A stretch of DNA of 64,000 nucleotides. It comes from Dugong dugon. Taxonomy: Eukaryota; Chordata; Mammalia; Sirenia; Dugongidae. The notes under the pieces were generated by a model that did not search any database, was not told the origin of the DNA, and saw only the letters and a program-made list of their open reading frames with translations. This document shows positions 1 through 9,690 of the stretch, one piece after another. The first letter of the stretch is position 1, and each line of letters begins with the position of its first letter. Location: the NCBI GenBank assembly GCA_030035585.1, contig CM057482.1, positions 60,702,828 to 60,766,827 of the forward strand. Direction: 5' to 3'. The position numbers were made by a program, and so were the translations under genes.

Positions 1-69
1 CAGGTTAAGTACAGCACAGAGGTGTGTACTCTGTGCAGACACTCATGAATGGAGGCAGTGCAGTGTAGG

Positions 70-235
70 GGTCCAAGAGCATGGCTTTGGAATCTCAAAG
101 ACCAGAGCCACGTGACCACAGGCACTATCCTTAATCTCCTCATTTGTAATATGGGACAATAATCCACCTACTTTGCAGGGTTGCTATGAGAATTAATGAG
201 ACAATGCTTGGAAATCTCAGAGCCCTATGTTCGGC
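70..235 (+). repeat. MIR relic
   Basis: The stretch reads like the MIR core: a cctcatttgtaatatgggac-like segment, then cagggttgctatgagaatta with an ATGAGACAATG-like motif. Ancient mammal-wide SINE, 3' half. Confidence 0.6.
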
Positions 236-580
236 ACTTATGGTGGTTCAGTAATAGAATTCTCACCCTCCCTGCGGGAGACATGGGTACAATTTTCAGC
301 CAGTTCACCTCAAGCGCGGCCACCATCTGTCTGTCAGTGGAGGCTTTCGTGTTGCTAAGATGCTGAACAGGTTTCAGCAGAGCTTCCAGACTAAGAAGAT
401 CTAGGAGGAAAGGCCTGGCAATCTACTTCTGAAAAACAGCCAGTGAAAACCCTATGGGTCACAATGGTCCGATTCACCACTAGTCATGGGATGGTGCAGG
501 ACCAGGCAGAGTTCTGTTCCGTTTTGCACGGGGTCTCCATGAGTAGGGGGCCGACTTGAAGGCAGGTAACAACAACAACT
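236..580 (+). mobile_element. tRNA-Gly-headed SINE with RTE-derived body and tail
   Basis: The first ~70 bases read tggtggttcagtaatagaat followed by ctcaccctccctgcgggaga, matching tRNA-Gly(GCC) from the A box through the anticodon arm; the B box (around 284-296) is decayed. The body (about 340-460) contains aacaggtttcagcagagctt, which also occurs at the 5' end of the RTE LINEs here. The end (about 497-580) matches the RTE 3' end and finishes in AACAACAACAAC. Two further copies lie at 55494-55812 and 59652-59938 on the - strand. The 5' boundary overlaps the end of a MIR. Confidence 0.75.
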
Positions 581-1159
581 GTGTTATGAATGGTGAAATC
601 TGAAGTGAGAACGCTGCAGTGAACAAAAGCAGTGCTAGGTCCTTGAGCTCTGAGCGCAACCCTCCAGGTGAGCTGGGGGCAGCTTGTCAGCCGCAGCATT
701 CAGCCCTGTTCTTTGGCGACATCGTCATCACAGGGATGCTTTCTCTGCAGGGCGTGTGAGCCTCTCAGCCTGAACAAGGACTGTATCTTTTCAACAAAGT
801 ATACAGCCCTTGCTATTTTTATTAATTCCTATTGCTCTCAACCTGTTTCCTTTTAGACCAGGCATTTCTGGATCCTTGTCAATGTAGCTGGTTTCTTCAA
901 GGCTTTAATTAGATGCTGCCATAATCATAAGCCTCTTGGTGTTGTTCAGGGGACCCTTTTCCCCTCCCACTGCAGTTGGAAATCTGTCACGGTGTGACAT
1001 ACAGAGGCAATTTAGGACAAAGGCATGCTGTCTCCTCAGGAGCAAACCAAAGCTAAATTTGGTCTGGGATCGGGGTGGACACAAGCTTTGGAAATGAGAG
1101 CTGGTTCCGCTCTGCCACACGGGGCTCCTTGAGGACTGGATGAGAAGCACTGGCCAGTA
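581..1159. other. Intronic DNA, no feature recognised
   Basis: Unique-looking sequence with short open frames only. No coding similarity, repeat family or splice-flanked exon was recognised. Confidence 0.5.
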
Positions 1160-1360
1160 TCAGTCGCCATTGTGTCAACTCTGACTCCTGGCGACCCCAT
1201 GTGTGTCAGAGTAGAACCATGCTCCACAGGGTTTTCAATGGCTGAGTTTTTGGAAGGAGATCGTCATGCTTTTCTTCTGAGGCGCCTCTGGGTGGACCGG
1301 AACCTCCAGCCTTTAGGTTAGCAGCAGAGCCTTTAACCATTTGTACCACCCAGGTACTCT
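1160..1360 (-). mobile_element. AfroSINE A
   Basis: Reverse-strand AfroSINE A. The 3' end motif lies at the left (gtcaactctgactcctggcg) and the tRNA-like head with ggttagcagcagagc and accatttgtaccaccca at the right. Inside the OLFM4 intron, antisense to the gene. Confidence 0.85.
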
Positions 1361-1676
1361 GAAGCAATGAGAACCCCTGATAATACCTGAGCAAGTGTTT
1401 CTTTTAGGTCCCAGCAAATCTTCCTCATGAGGTAGATTTTTTCTGGCACAGATTTCTATACATCCCTGAGAATGAGGAAATTTTAGAGCAGGAAGGAGCA
1501 TCCAGGGCCGTCTGGCTCAGCCCCATCATGTCATGGAGGAGGGGACTTAGGTGGTAAGACCACTGTTCTTCCTGTGGCCACACAGAGCCAGGGCTACAAA
1601 ACAAGGACCCTCAATCCCTGGCTGTGTGCGGACCCAGCGTGTTAGGCATCCTAGTGAGGGAGAAAAGACACTGCTT
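1361..1676. other. Intronic DNA, no feature recognised
   Basis: Unique-looking sequence between two AfroSINE A copies in opposite orientation. Nothing recognised beyond a faint ancient-repeat flavour near 1530-1610. Confidence 0.4.
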
Positions 1677-1882
1677 GGAGTCCCTGGGTGGTGTAAATGG
1701 TTAACACACTCAGCTGGTAACTGAAAGGTTGGAGGTTTGAGTCCACCCAGAGGTGCCTCAGAAGAAAGGCCTGGAAATTTACTGCTAAAAAATCAGCCAC
1801 ATAAATCTTATGGAGCACAGTTGTACTCTGACACACATGGGGTTACCATGAGTCGGGGTCAACTTGACGCCAACTGGTTTTG
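1677..1882 (+). mobile_element. AfroSINE A
   Basis: Starts gagtccctgggtggtgtaaa, carries a B-box-like ggtttgagtcc and ends gtcaacttgacgccaactgg. A-type tRNA-derived SINE, sense with OLFM4. Confidence 0.9.
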
Positions 1883-2871
1883 GAATCCAGGGAGGAGAAC
1901 AAATGAATCTATTGAATTATTTTTGTTAGATTTCTTTTTTTTCCCCTAAGAAATTTCCTGTAGGTCCTCACATTTAGACTTCTGTGAACCATCCCAGGCC
2001 AGCTGTGTTGTCTGAGCAAATTGGACCCAGATTTCCTTTCACTTTCCCACAACCTTGGCTGTTCCTGAGGCAAAATGGGATGAGGATGCTCAGGGATCGA
2101 TCACCATTTGGCTTGGGGATGCTGGGTTCTGTACTGGCACATAGTAGGTGCTTAGTAAATGGTGGTGATTGAACGGGGTATGAAGGGCACAGAAAGACCC
2201 ACTAAAATCCCAAGTCTAGACAAGACCGAATGTTGAGGAGCCTATATTCCATAATTCAGATTCAATGTAGTCTTCATCATTTTATGGTTCTGATCATTTT
2301 GTCTAATTCTCACAAGTCTGTAGTATTCTCCTCTTGGCTCAAATGAAATTCAGTTGCCCAGGTCACAGATCTAAGATTACAGATCCTCTGCAGGCATATG
2401 GTATTTGGCTTTTGTTTATTTAATGCTGCTAACTGCGATACCTTTAAAAGTCAAGGTAGAGTGTTTCAAAATCCCAGTTTAGTTATGTCTTCCCAGGATA
2501 TTTTTGGAATCCTGTGGCAATATCTAATGAATTCCATGATGATTGCCAACCAGCGCTACACTTGGGTAGAGGATTCCTTGCATTATGTTCTGTGGAGTGA
2601 ATACTCTGAAGAATTCAGATTCATAGTAGGGTGGAGGGCTGCTGTTTTATAAATAAGGATAAGCTGGGTTTAGGAGATTTGGTTGGTCTTTTTTTCCTTT
2701 ACTCCACAAACGTAATTTGGTGCCACTGTGTGGCGAGCCCTGTTCTGAGTACTGGGGTAACCAGGATGAGTAAAGAAACCTCTAGAAGCCATAGTTCAGC
2801 AAGGGAGATAGTCACCTAAACCTCCAATTGTAACATGATGTGATTATAATGATGATAACTAACTAACTAAT
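1883..2871. other. Intronic DNA with faint MIR and L2 relics
   Basis: A MIR-like 3' end (ggcacatagtaggtgcttag) lies at about 2138-2160 and an L2-like stretch with gagccctgttctgagtactg at about 2696-2800. The rest is unique-looking with no exon recognised. Confidence 0.45.
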
Positions 2872-3072
2872 CAGGTGCCATGGAGTTGACTCTGACTTGT
2901 GCTGACCCCGTGTGTGTCAGAGTAGAACTGTACTCCATAGGGTTTTCAAGGGCTGATTTTTCAGAAGTAGATTGCCAGATCTTTTTTCTGAGGTACCTCT
3001 GGGGGGACTCGAACCTCCAACTTTTTGGTTAGCAGCCAAGCATGTTAAACATTTGCATCACTCTGGAACTCC
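2872..3072 (-). mobile_element. AfroSINE A
   Basis: Reverse-strand copy with agagtagaactgtactccat at the 3' part and a head ending ggttagcagccaagcatg. A-type copy with scattered substitutions. Confidence 0.85.
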
Positions 3073-3097
3073 AAGTCTCTCTATTCTTTCTATTCTT

Positions 3098-3245
3098 CTT
3101 AATAACCCTTCAGAATAAGTATTATTATTTGTTTTAACATGAGGAAACTGAGACTCAGAGAGGTTAAGTAACTTGCTGAAGATACACAGCTAGTAAGTAA
3201 GAGAGGCAGGATTTCAACTGCAATCTGTCGGACCCCACAGCTGGT
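3098..3245 (-). repeat. MIR relic
   Basis: Contains gaggaaactgagactcagag, ggttaagtaacttgctgaag and cacagctagtaagtaag in that order, the reverse complement of the MIR middle region. Confidence 0.75.
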
Positions 3246-3641
3246 GATATGTTCACTGTACTGGGCTGCCTTCCACAGATGCTCTAGTAGAAGGATGCAC
3301 CTGTGATTCCTGGGGTGACAAGGAAGTTCCAACAACCCACCAAACCTGATTAACATCAAATTATCTTTGCTTCCTTGCTCATGAAGTAGCTAAAAGTGTA
3401 CTTTTGCTCCTGGCAGTTCTATGCTGTATTTCTTCCACCAGCAAATGCAAAATGATTCATTGGTCTTTTAGAATTCTTGGATGTTGGCTGGGCAATGGGT
3501 TGTAGTCCAAGCAGCAGCGTAAAGTTGGACTGGGAACTGGGTCAGGAAGGGGATATAGTGTCTCTAAGACCTGGAAATGAAGGAAGGGCTTGGGAAGGGA
3601 TGTGGGATAAGGGAGAGCAGGGAGCCGCTCAGGGTAGATGG
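3246..3641. other. Intronic DNA, no feature recognised
   Basis: Unique-looking; becomes G-rich towards the minisatellite that follows. Confidence 0.4.
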
Positions 3642-3794
3642 GCTGAGGCTGGGGACTCAGGCTGGACTAGCTGAGCAGTGGGCGGTGGGCTGAGGGTGGG
3701 GACCCAGGCTGGACCTCAGGCTGGACCAGCTGAGCAGTGGACGATGGGCTGAGGGTGGGGACTCAGGCTCGACTAGCTGAGCAGTGGACGATGG
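3642..3794 (+). repeat. Minisatellite, three units of ~47 bp
   Basis: Three tandem units, each beginning gctgagg and ending gg(a/c)g(a/g)tgg. The first and third are 47 bp; the middle is 59 bp because of a 12-bp internal repeat (acctcaggctgg). Seen directly by alignment of the units. Confidence 0.85.
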
Positions 3795-3960
3795 GCTGGC
3801 TGTCAGTTTCAGTATTGTTTCCCAGAAGGACTGATGCCAGGAGCCAGGAAAGCCCGCAGAGCCTTCTTCCTGGTCTGTGGTTGCTTGCCGTGGCTGCGTC
3901 TGTAACATCGGCAACAGTGCTTAGTTATCTTCCCTGTGCCGACTGCCTTTTGACCAATAC

Positions 3961-4160
3961 TCATTGCTGTCAAGTCAATTCAGACTCATGGTGACCCCAT
4001 GTATGTCACAGTAGAACTGCACTCCATAGGGTTTTTAAAGGCTGATTTTTCAGAAGTGGATCATAGGCCTTTCTTCTGAGGCACCTCTGGGTGGACTCCA
4101 GCCTCCAGCCTTTTGGTTAGTGGCTGAGTGTGTCACTGTTTACACCATCCAGTGACTCCT
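3961..4160 (-). mobile_element. AfroSINE A
   Basis: Reverse-strand copy: tgctgtcaagtcaattcaga at left, ctgaggcacctctgggtgga in the middle, and the head (ttacaccatccagtgactcc) at right. Confidence 0.88.
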
Positions 4161-4360
4161 GGCCATAGCCAGGGCCCTAAAAATGGCCCAGAGAGGATAG
4201 AGGATAAAGAAGTTTTAACTAGAAAGACAGGAGAGTGTTCAGGAGTGGCTGAGAGATGAATAAAAGAGATTTATGTTTCATACACTTTTAATATTTATAT
4301 TGGGTACGATTTTAATTTCCTGTTCAACTGGTGAAATGATGAGCCACTATTATTATTATT

Positions 4361-4567
4361 ATTAGTTGTTGTGGTGTGCCGTTGAGTCAATTCCAACTCA
4401 CAGCAACCCTATAGGACAGAACACAATTGCCCTATAGGGTTTCCTAGGCTCTAATCTTTACAGGAGCATATCGCCAGGTCTTTTCTCCCACGGCGCAGCT
4501 GGTGGGTTCGAACCACTGACCTTTCAGTTAGCAGCCGAGTGCTTAACCACTGCACCACCAGAACTCC
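4361..4567 (-). mobile_element. AfroSINE C
   Basis: Reverse-strand C-type copy with ccctataggacagaacacaa, then gggttcgaaccactgacc (B box region) and cttaaccactgcaccaccag (head). It follows a short ATT run. Confidence 0.88.
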
Positions 4568-6231
4568 TTTTATTAGTAGTAGTGATAATAATTTTTAAGA
4601 GAAGTTTATTTTGGTTATTTCATACCTAAGGATTTCCACATCTGAATAGTGTATTACCTATGTCCCATGATAATGTCTGAATAAGTCACATACATCATAA
4701 GTTTTCCTTAAATATTTTTCTGCTGTTGATTTGGGATATTTCCTTTCCAGTAAGGTAAGATTCAATTAAGCAAACAGCTCCTAAGTCTTCCAACCTGAAT
4801 GAAAAGAAATTACTTTCTTTCATTTCCTCAGAGTGAAACGTGGTTGAATAAATAAGTCCTTGGAAAGATATTTTAACTAGTAAATCTAGTTTGCAGCATA
4901 TGGAAACTAGAACAGTTTTTGTTATCCTTAAACTGAGCACACTGCTAACTTTATTTTAATAATTCATGCATTGTTTCATAAACAAAAGCAAACAAGCATT
5001 CGTCTGAGAGATCACTTTTAGGAGGAGAAATAATTTATAATTTTATTTATTATTTCTTTAGTAGAGAGCAGTCGCTTGGCTGAACGCGCATTGCTTTTTT
5101 ATTTATGAAACGGCACATACATTATTAAAATAAACTCGTGACTGTGTTCTGCTTAATGATATGCAAAATTATTGTAGGTTGGGTACAGAGTGGTTTGATT
5201 TCTCTACCTGTTGTACGGTTGGCTGGCTTCCCCACCAGCTGCAGATTTATGATAGATAGCGTTTAAGAAGCCCATATTTAATTCTGGAACCAAGAAGCCC
5301 CCAGCAGACTGGAAAAATAAAAGCAGGATTTCTGGTAGTGATTTCACCTCTGAGCAGTCCTTGAGTGAGGCGGGCAGATGGGGAAGGCATTTGGCAAGGA
5401 AAGGAATGGGTCTTTCCATAGCAGTCAGAGGCAGAGACTCAGAGACAAAAGCTTTGCTTCCACAATCCCCCCACAATGCTAATCTCAGGCAATTCTCTGG
5501 AGCTCTGCTTTTGGCTCCAGCTCACCTCATGAGCTTTCTGTGGCTCCCTGATTCCCTCCATGCGCTTAAAGCCAGATCCAGCGATTCAGTATCTGTTCCC
5601 TCCTCCCCTCGCCTCCTCTGCTCCAAGCAGCAGGAAGAGAAAAATGACCTCAGGTGTACTTGAGTTTGAATTTTCTTTGTTAGCCAATAAACCATTTCAC
5701 CAGTTTTTGTAAGGATCTTCATTAAGATCCCCCTAGATGTATGTTCAACTCCATATAGAGTTACTATAAAAATGCTAGAGGAATGCTGTTTTATTGTTTA
5801 TGGCTCATTAACGGTTTGTGTTCACAGATGTTGCAGAGAGAGAGATGTGAAGGGCCATTTGCCCAGCCTGAGGCATTTCCCCAAGTGTTAGGGGAATGTA
5901 GAGTCAATGGGCCAGTGATTCTGGGTCCCATTTGACTGTGCACATCGTGGCAATGACAGTGCTAAAGTGGGAAAGATGAAATATTCACCCATCACTCTGT
6001 GTGGCTCAGTAGGGTATGGGTTAAGTACAGCAGGACCCACCTTACTACTCTGCAACAAGAAGATCACCAAATGGTCGTATGTAGTGGCCTATGCAGCGGG
6101 CACAGAATGGGCAACATTACCCTAAAATAATTTTCACGGCCTCTTATGGTTGAAATCCCAGCACTGTAGGGATCTGGGATCTTTCAGGATCTGGAAGGCA
6201 TTCTCATCCTTAGATTACTATATTTAAAACC
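4568..6231. other. Repeat-poor intronic block
   Basis: About 1.66 kb without a recognised interspersed repeat, unusual for this window. It is AT-rich at 4568-5190, with a CpG-containing patch near 5070-5120, and GC-richer at 5200-5660. The open frames of 90-100 codons at 5204-5663 have no recognisable product and overlap each other on both strands, so they are probably chance. A regulatory role is possible but not shown. Confidence 0.4.
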
Positions 6232-6660
6232 TAAGTTACTTAGTGCCGCTGTAACAGAAATACCACAAAGAAGTGACTTTAAAGAACAGAAGTTTATCTT
6301 CTCACTTTTCAGGAGGCTGAAAGTCCAAATTCAGGGTGTTAACTCTAGGAGAAGACTCTCTCTCTGTCGGCTCTGGGGAGGAGCCTTGTCTTTTTCAGCT
6401 TCTGTAGCCCTGGCGTTCCTTGGTTCCTTTACTTCTAGAGGATCCTCACACAGCATTGTCTTCCCGAGTATGTGCACTTTTCTCTGTGTCTAACCTGCTG
6501 TTTCTATAACTCAGAAGTGATTAGGTTTAGGACACACCCTACACTGATATGGCCTCATTAACATAGCAGAGAAAACCCTATTCCCAAACAGGATTACATC
6601 CACAGGTATGGGGGTTAGGATTCCAACACATTTTGGTGGGACACAATTTGCTCCATAACT
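6232..6660 (-). mobile_element. Solo LTR, ERVL-MaLR-like
   Basis: Reverse-strand LTR: left end ttagtgccgctgtaacagaa, then the sequence that in this family precedes the 3' end (accacaaagaag), and right end tgggacacaatttgctccat. Same broad family as the copies at 13661 and 30117 but more diverged. No internal retroviral sequence. Confidence 0.75.
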
Positions 6661-7186
6661 ACTTCCTCTTCTGAGATGAGCTTGGAGCAAGTTTGGTGCC
6701 TGGTGTGGGTATGCACTTGGGATCCCAGGGAAGGGCAGAAGGGGGAAGGGCACAGAGACTGCCCAGACAATCTTCTCCTTCATGACAATTTTCCCTGGGG
6801 CTGGCCCTGTTATGTAGACCTTCTGGTTTTATAGAAACAGGGTAGGATTCTGGGATGATTCTTGCTTTTTTGATTTCTCTGTAAGAAAAATGAAATAAGA
6901 TAATATTTGCAAAATGCCTTCTAATAGAAGAAAATAAATGAAATTCACCAAATCCTCCTGTCCTCACTCTGGGCCCACAAACCTTTTAAATATGGTTCTT
7001 GGTGGTTCCATTCCCCTCGTTTTCTGGATTAAAAGCCCATCCTCAGAAACAGCAGATAGTTCTCCTGGGAACCCACGGAGGTTCGCATTGAGGCTGAAAC
7101 AAAGGGGAGGTTTGGGCTCTTCTCCATCAGAACACGTCATTGAACCTTGACAGGAAAAATATTGATGGATTCCTTTCTTCTTAGAG
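6661..7186. other. Intronic DNA, no feature recognised
   Basis: Unique-looking, no repeat or exon recognised. Confidence 0.4.
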
Positions 7187-7393
7187 GAGTCCCTGGGTGA
7201 TGCAAATGATTAACACACTTAGCCACTAACCGAAATGTTAGAGGTTCGAGAGTACCCAGAGGTGCCTCAGAAGAAAAGTCTGGCGATCTATTTCCAAAAA
7301 ATTAGCCTTTGAAAACTGTACGGAGCACAGTTCTACTCTGACACACATGGGGTTTCCATGAGTCTGAATCAATTCAACAGCGACTGGTTTTTT
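7187..7393 (+). mobile_element. AfroSINE A near the OLFM4 acceptor
   Basis: Full-length A-type copy from gagtccctgggtgatgcaaa to caacagcgactggtttttt. It ends only 76 bp before the first base of the terminal OLFM4 exon, sense with the gene, leaving the branch point and pyrimidine tract in the short remaining spacer. Confidence 0.9.
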
Positions 7394-7435
7394 GCTTCTT
7401 AGGATATTGAAGGGTTTGTATCTTGTCATTTCTTT

Positions 7436-7469
7436 TCTCTAAGAATGCCTTGTCATTTTCTCCTTCTAG
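7436..7469 (+). promoter_or_regulatory. OLFM4 3' splice site
   Basis: A pyrimidine-rich run, ttctccttctag, ends in AG at 7468-7469. A possible branch point is the tctaaga at about 7437-7443. The reading frame changes from unrelated residues to the conserved GSC...HGGVVNIS motif exactly here. The intron has phase 1: the split glycine codon takes two bases from this exon. Confidence 0.85.
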
Positions 7470-8260
7470 GGAGCTGTGCTCATGGTGGCGTGGTGAACAT
7501 CAGCAAGCCGTCTGTGGTTCAGCTCAACTGGGAAGGGTTTTCCTATATATATGGGGCCTGGGGTCGGGATTACTCTCCTCAGCATCCAGAGAAAGGGCTG
7601 TATTGGGTAGCACCTTTGAATACAGATGGGAGACTATTGGAATATTACAGACTCTACAACACACTGGATGATTTGCTATTGTACAAAAATACCCAACAGA
7701 ATCGGATTGCTTACGGCCAAGGCAGTGGTATCGCCGTCTACAACAACAGCATGTATATCAACTGGTACAACACCCGGGAGATTGCTAAGGTTAACTTGAC
7801 CACCAGCACAGTCTCTGTGAAGCGCCTTCTCCCTGGTGCTGCCTATAATAACCGTTTTTCATATGCTAATGTTGGTTGGCAAGATATGGACTTTGCTGTG
7901 GATGAGAATGGATTGTGGGTGATTTATTCAACTGAAGCCAGCACTGGTAACATAGTGATTAGTAAACTCAACGACACCACACTTGAGGTGCTAAACACTT
8001 GGCAGACCAGCCAGTATAAGCCATCTGTTTCCAACGCCTTCATGGTGTGTGGGGTTCTGTATGCCACCCGTACTCTGAGCACCAGAGCGGAAGAGATTTT
8101 TTACTACTATGACACAAACACAGAGGAGGAGGGCCGACTAGGCATTAAAATGCCAAAGGTGCAGGAAAAAGTGCAGAGCATTAACTATCACCCTTTTGAC
8201 CAGAAACTTTTTGTCTATAATGATGGTTACCTTCTGAATTATGATGTTATCTTCCAGTAG
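7470..8260 (+). CDS. OLFM4: Olfactomedin 4, terminal coding exon (olfactomedin domain)
   Basis: OLFM4 is a secreted, glycosylated olfactomedin-family protein of gut crypt cells and neutrophils that binds lectins and cadherins and influences innate immunity and adhesion (family knowledge). This exon encodes about 263 residues, roughly the C-terminal half of the ~510-residue protein and the whole olfactomedin domain. Recognisable blocks in order: [93 protein letters not shown], and [20 protein letters not shown]. Two cysteines, at 7475-7477 and 8048-8050, are the likely domain disulfide. Four N-glycosylation sequons are present (NIS, NNS, NLT, NDT). The frame is fully open with a TAG stop at 8258-8260. 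The C-terminus ends four residues after NYD, which by memory is about four residues shorter than human. The upstream Met codon at 7445 is intronic and not a start. The beginning of the gene is outside the window. Confidence 0.95.
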
Positions 8261-9177
8261 GAACCCCAGTAAACTGTTTAGGTGTCAGGGTGAGAAAGAA
8301 AGAAAATGTTTGTTGAAAAATGGTCTTCTCCACTTACTTACCTATCTGCAAGGAAATCCAGATGTGTACTTGTTTCTGCTTGCTTAGTAGTACTGTTTGG
8401 GAGCATGGTTCTACCACACTAGAGACCTAGGACATTTGCCCTGATTTGATGAGCCCTTGGAAGACTTTTGCCTCCTGGGATGCATTTTCTAACTGAAGTA
8501 AGGTGCCTCCAGGGTGGGGTTGTCAGAGGTGGGGGTATGATGTGTCTAATGAAGCCTATAGTGAACTGACATCTGGAAATTAAGGAACTTCGAGAGACCT
8601 CAGTGTGGCTTCTGGAGATTCTTTGTACGAGACAGGGCTCACAGACCGGTTCTCCTCCAGGTAGCCCAGCAAATTTTTCCATGGCTAAAAGGAACCTGGG
8701 ACTTAATTAGGTGGATTAGTATCTAAAGCTCCTTGAGGGACCAAATCTTCAACTATATTTTTCTCAATAACACCTGGATGGGATTTTATGCAGAGCAGAT
8801 ATGTAAATCTGGAATGTTTACCGTATATCTGTAAAATGCTCTGAATTTTCTGAAGAAATGCCCTTTTATGTATTGTACACTTCAAATCAATCCCAGATGG
8901 ATCTGCAGATGAGGCCCTTGATTTTTCTTTCCTCCCTTTGTCCATCTACATGACTCAGTAGATCCCTCCTACCTCATACCTTCATTCCAAAGGCAGTGGG
9001 AAGATTAGAACCAGACTTACCAACAATTACCCCCACCCTCTCCTTACCCTCCTGCTTATATTTTTTTAAATTAATCAGTTTTCTGTGGAACAGCTATAAG
9101 ATAAAATAATTTTCTTTTTGTCTCATGAACTTTTATACTTCTATGATTCTAAGACTATAAGAAAATCAGATGGCAGT

Positions 9178-9215
9178 AATAAAATGAATGATAGCATTTT
9201 TGGTTATATAATAAA
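9178..9215 (+). promoter_or_regulatory. Candidate upstream polyadenylation signals
   Basis: AATAAA occurs at 9178-9183 and 9210-9215, about 300 bp before the main candidate pair. They could give a shorter OLFM4 3' UTR. Confidence 0.4.
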
Positions 9216-9492
9216 GCCACTGGAATGTATGTGAGACTTGTATTAAGTCATATCAATTGTTTCATATAAACTTTTTAAAGGCATAATTTGTTTTCTTCAT
9301 TTAAGCCTGGCATTTGTAAGAAAATGAAACTTGGCCTCTGTTTTTCTATGAAGAGATGTAGCAAAGCCTTTAAAAGTACCTAGTATATCAGTCCCATAGT
9401 TGTGTGTGCTTCTGTGCTTTATCATCTGGTGTCTGTTCTTCAATCCCGGTCTACACGATGGGCTTCTTAAATGCTGTACTCCCTCCCCTTTT

Positions 9493-9522
9493 AATAAATG
9501 ATTAAAATGTGCTTTGAATAAA
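9493..9522 (+). promoter_or_regulatory. Probable OLFM4 polyadenylation signals
   Basis: Two AATAAA hexamers at 9493-9498 and 9517-9522 are followed by gttgtctttcatttttcttc, a GU- and U-rich downstream element. Cleavage would be near 9535-9545. Confidence 0.7.
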
Positions 9523-9535
9523 ATGTTGTCTTTCA

Positions 9536-9690
9536 TTTTTCTTCTCCTGCTTCTCCACCTCCACTTCCTCCTCCCTCCTCCTTCTTCTGTCCTCCCTCCA
9601 TCCCCCTCTTTCCTCCTTCTTCCCTTTCGCTTCTTCTCCTTCTCCTCCCCTTCCCTTTCTCCCCTCCTGCTTCTCCTCCTCCTTCTTTAA
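9536..9690 (+). repeat. Polypyrimidine (CTT/CCT) tract
   Basis: About 155 bp almost entirely of C and T on the + strand, an irregular mix of cttctc, ctcctc and ccttcc units. It starts at the inferred OLFM4 cleavage site. The Lys/Glu/Gly/Arg-rich - strand frames here are artefacts of the composition. Confidence 0.85.

Larger units (their letters stand above)
1..7469 (+). other. OLFM4: OLFM4 last intron (3' part)
   Basis: The window starts inside the intron that precedes the terminal OLFM4 exon; the acceptor AG is at 7468-7469. No segment resembling the coiled-coil exons that precede the olfactomedin domain in this family was recognised in either reading direction, so those exons should lie upstream of the window. 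The intron holds five AfroSINE A copies, one AfroSINE C, MIR and L2 relics, a tRNA-Gly-headed SINE, a MaLR-type LTR and a small minisatellite. Assignment as intron rests on the known five-exon structure of human OLFM4 and on the acceptor site. Confidence 0.75.
8261..9540 (+). other. OLFM4: OLFM4 3' untranslated region
   Basis: This 1.28-kb stretch follows the stop codon and contains no recognised interspersed repeat, in contrast to its surroundings. Its length is comparable with what is known for the human OLFM4 mRNA. The 3' end is inferred from the last pair of AATAAA signals at 9493 and 9517. Open frames on the - strand here show no recognisable product. Confidence 0.7.

Noticed and set aside
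236-310. tRNA-Gly gene
   Set aside because: The sequence is tRNA-Gly-like but its B box is decayed and it is fused to RTE-derived sequence, as in two further copies; it is a SINE head.
5204-5663. Overlapping 90- and 100-codon frames in the OLFM4 intron
   Set aside because: Open on both strands over GC-richer DNA, no domain recognised, no splice context; not an upstream OLFM4 exon, whose coiled-coil motifs are absent.
7445-7469. Met codon at 7445 as the start of a short olfactomedin protein
   Set aside because: The codons before 7470 lie in the intron's pyrimidine tract and do not resemble OLFM4; the acceptor AG is at 7468-7469.
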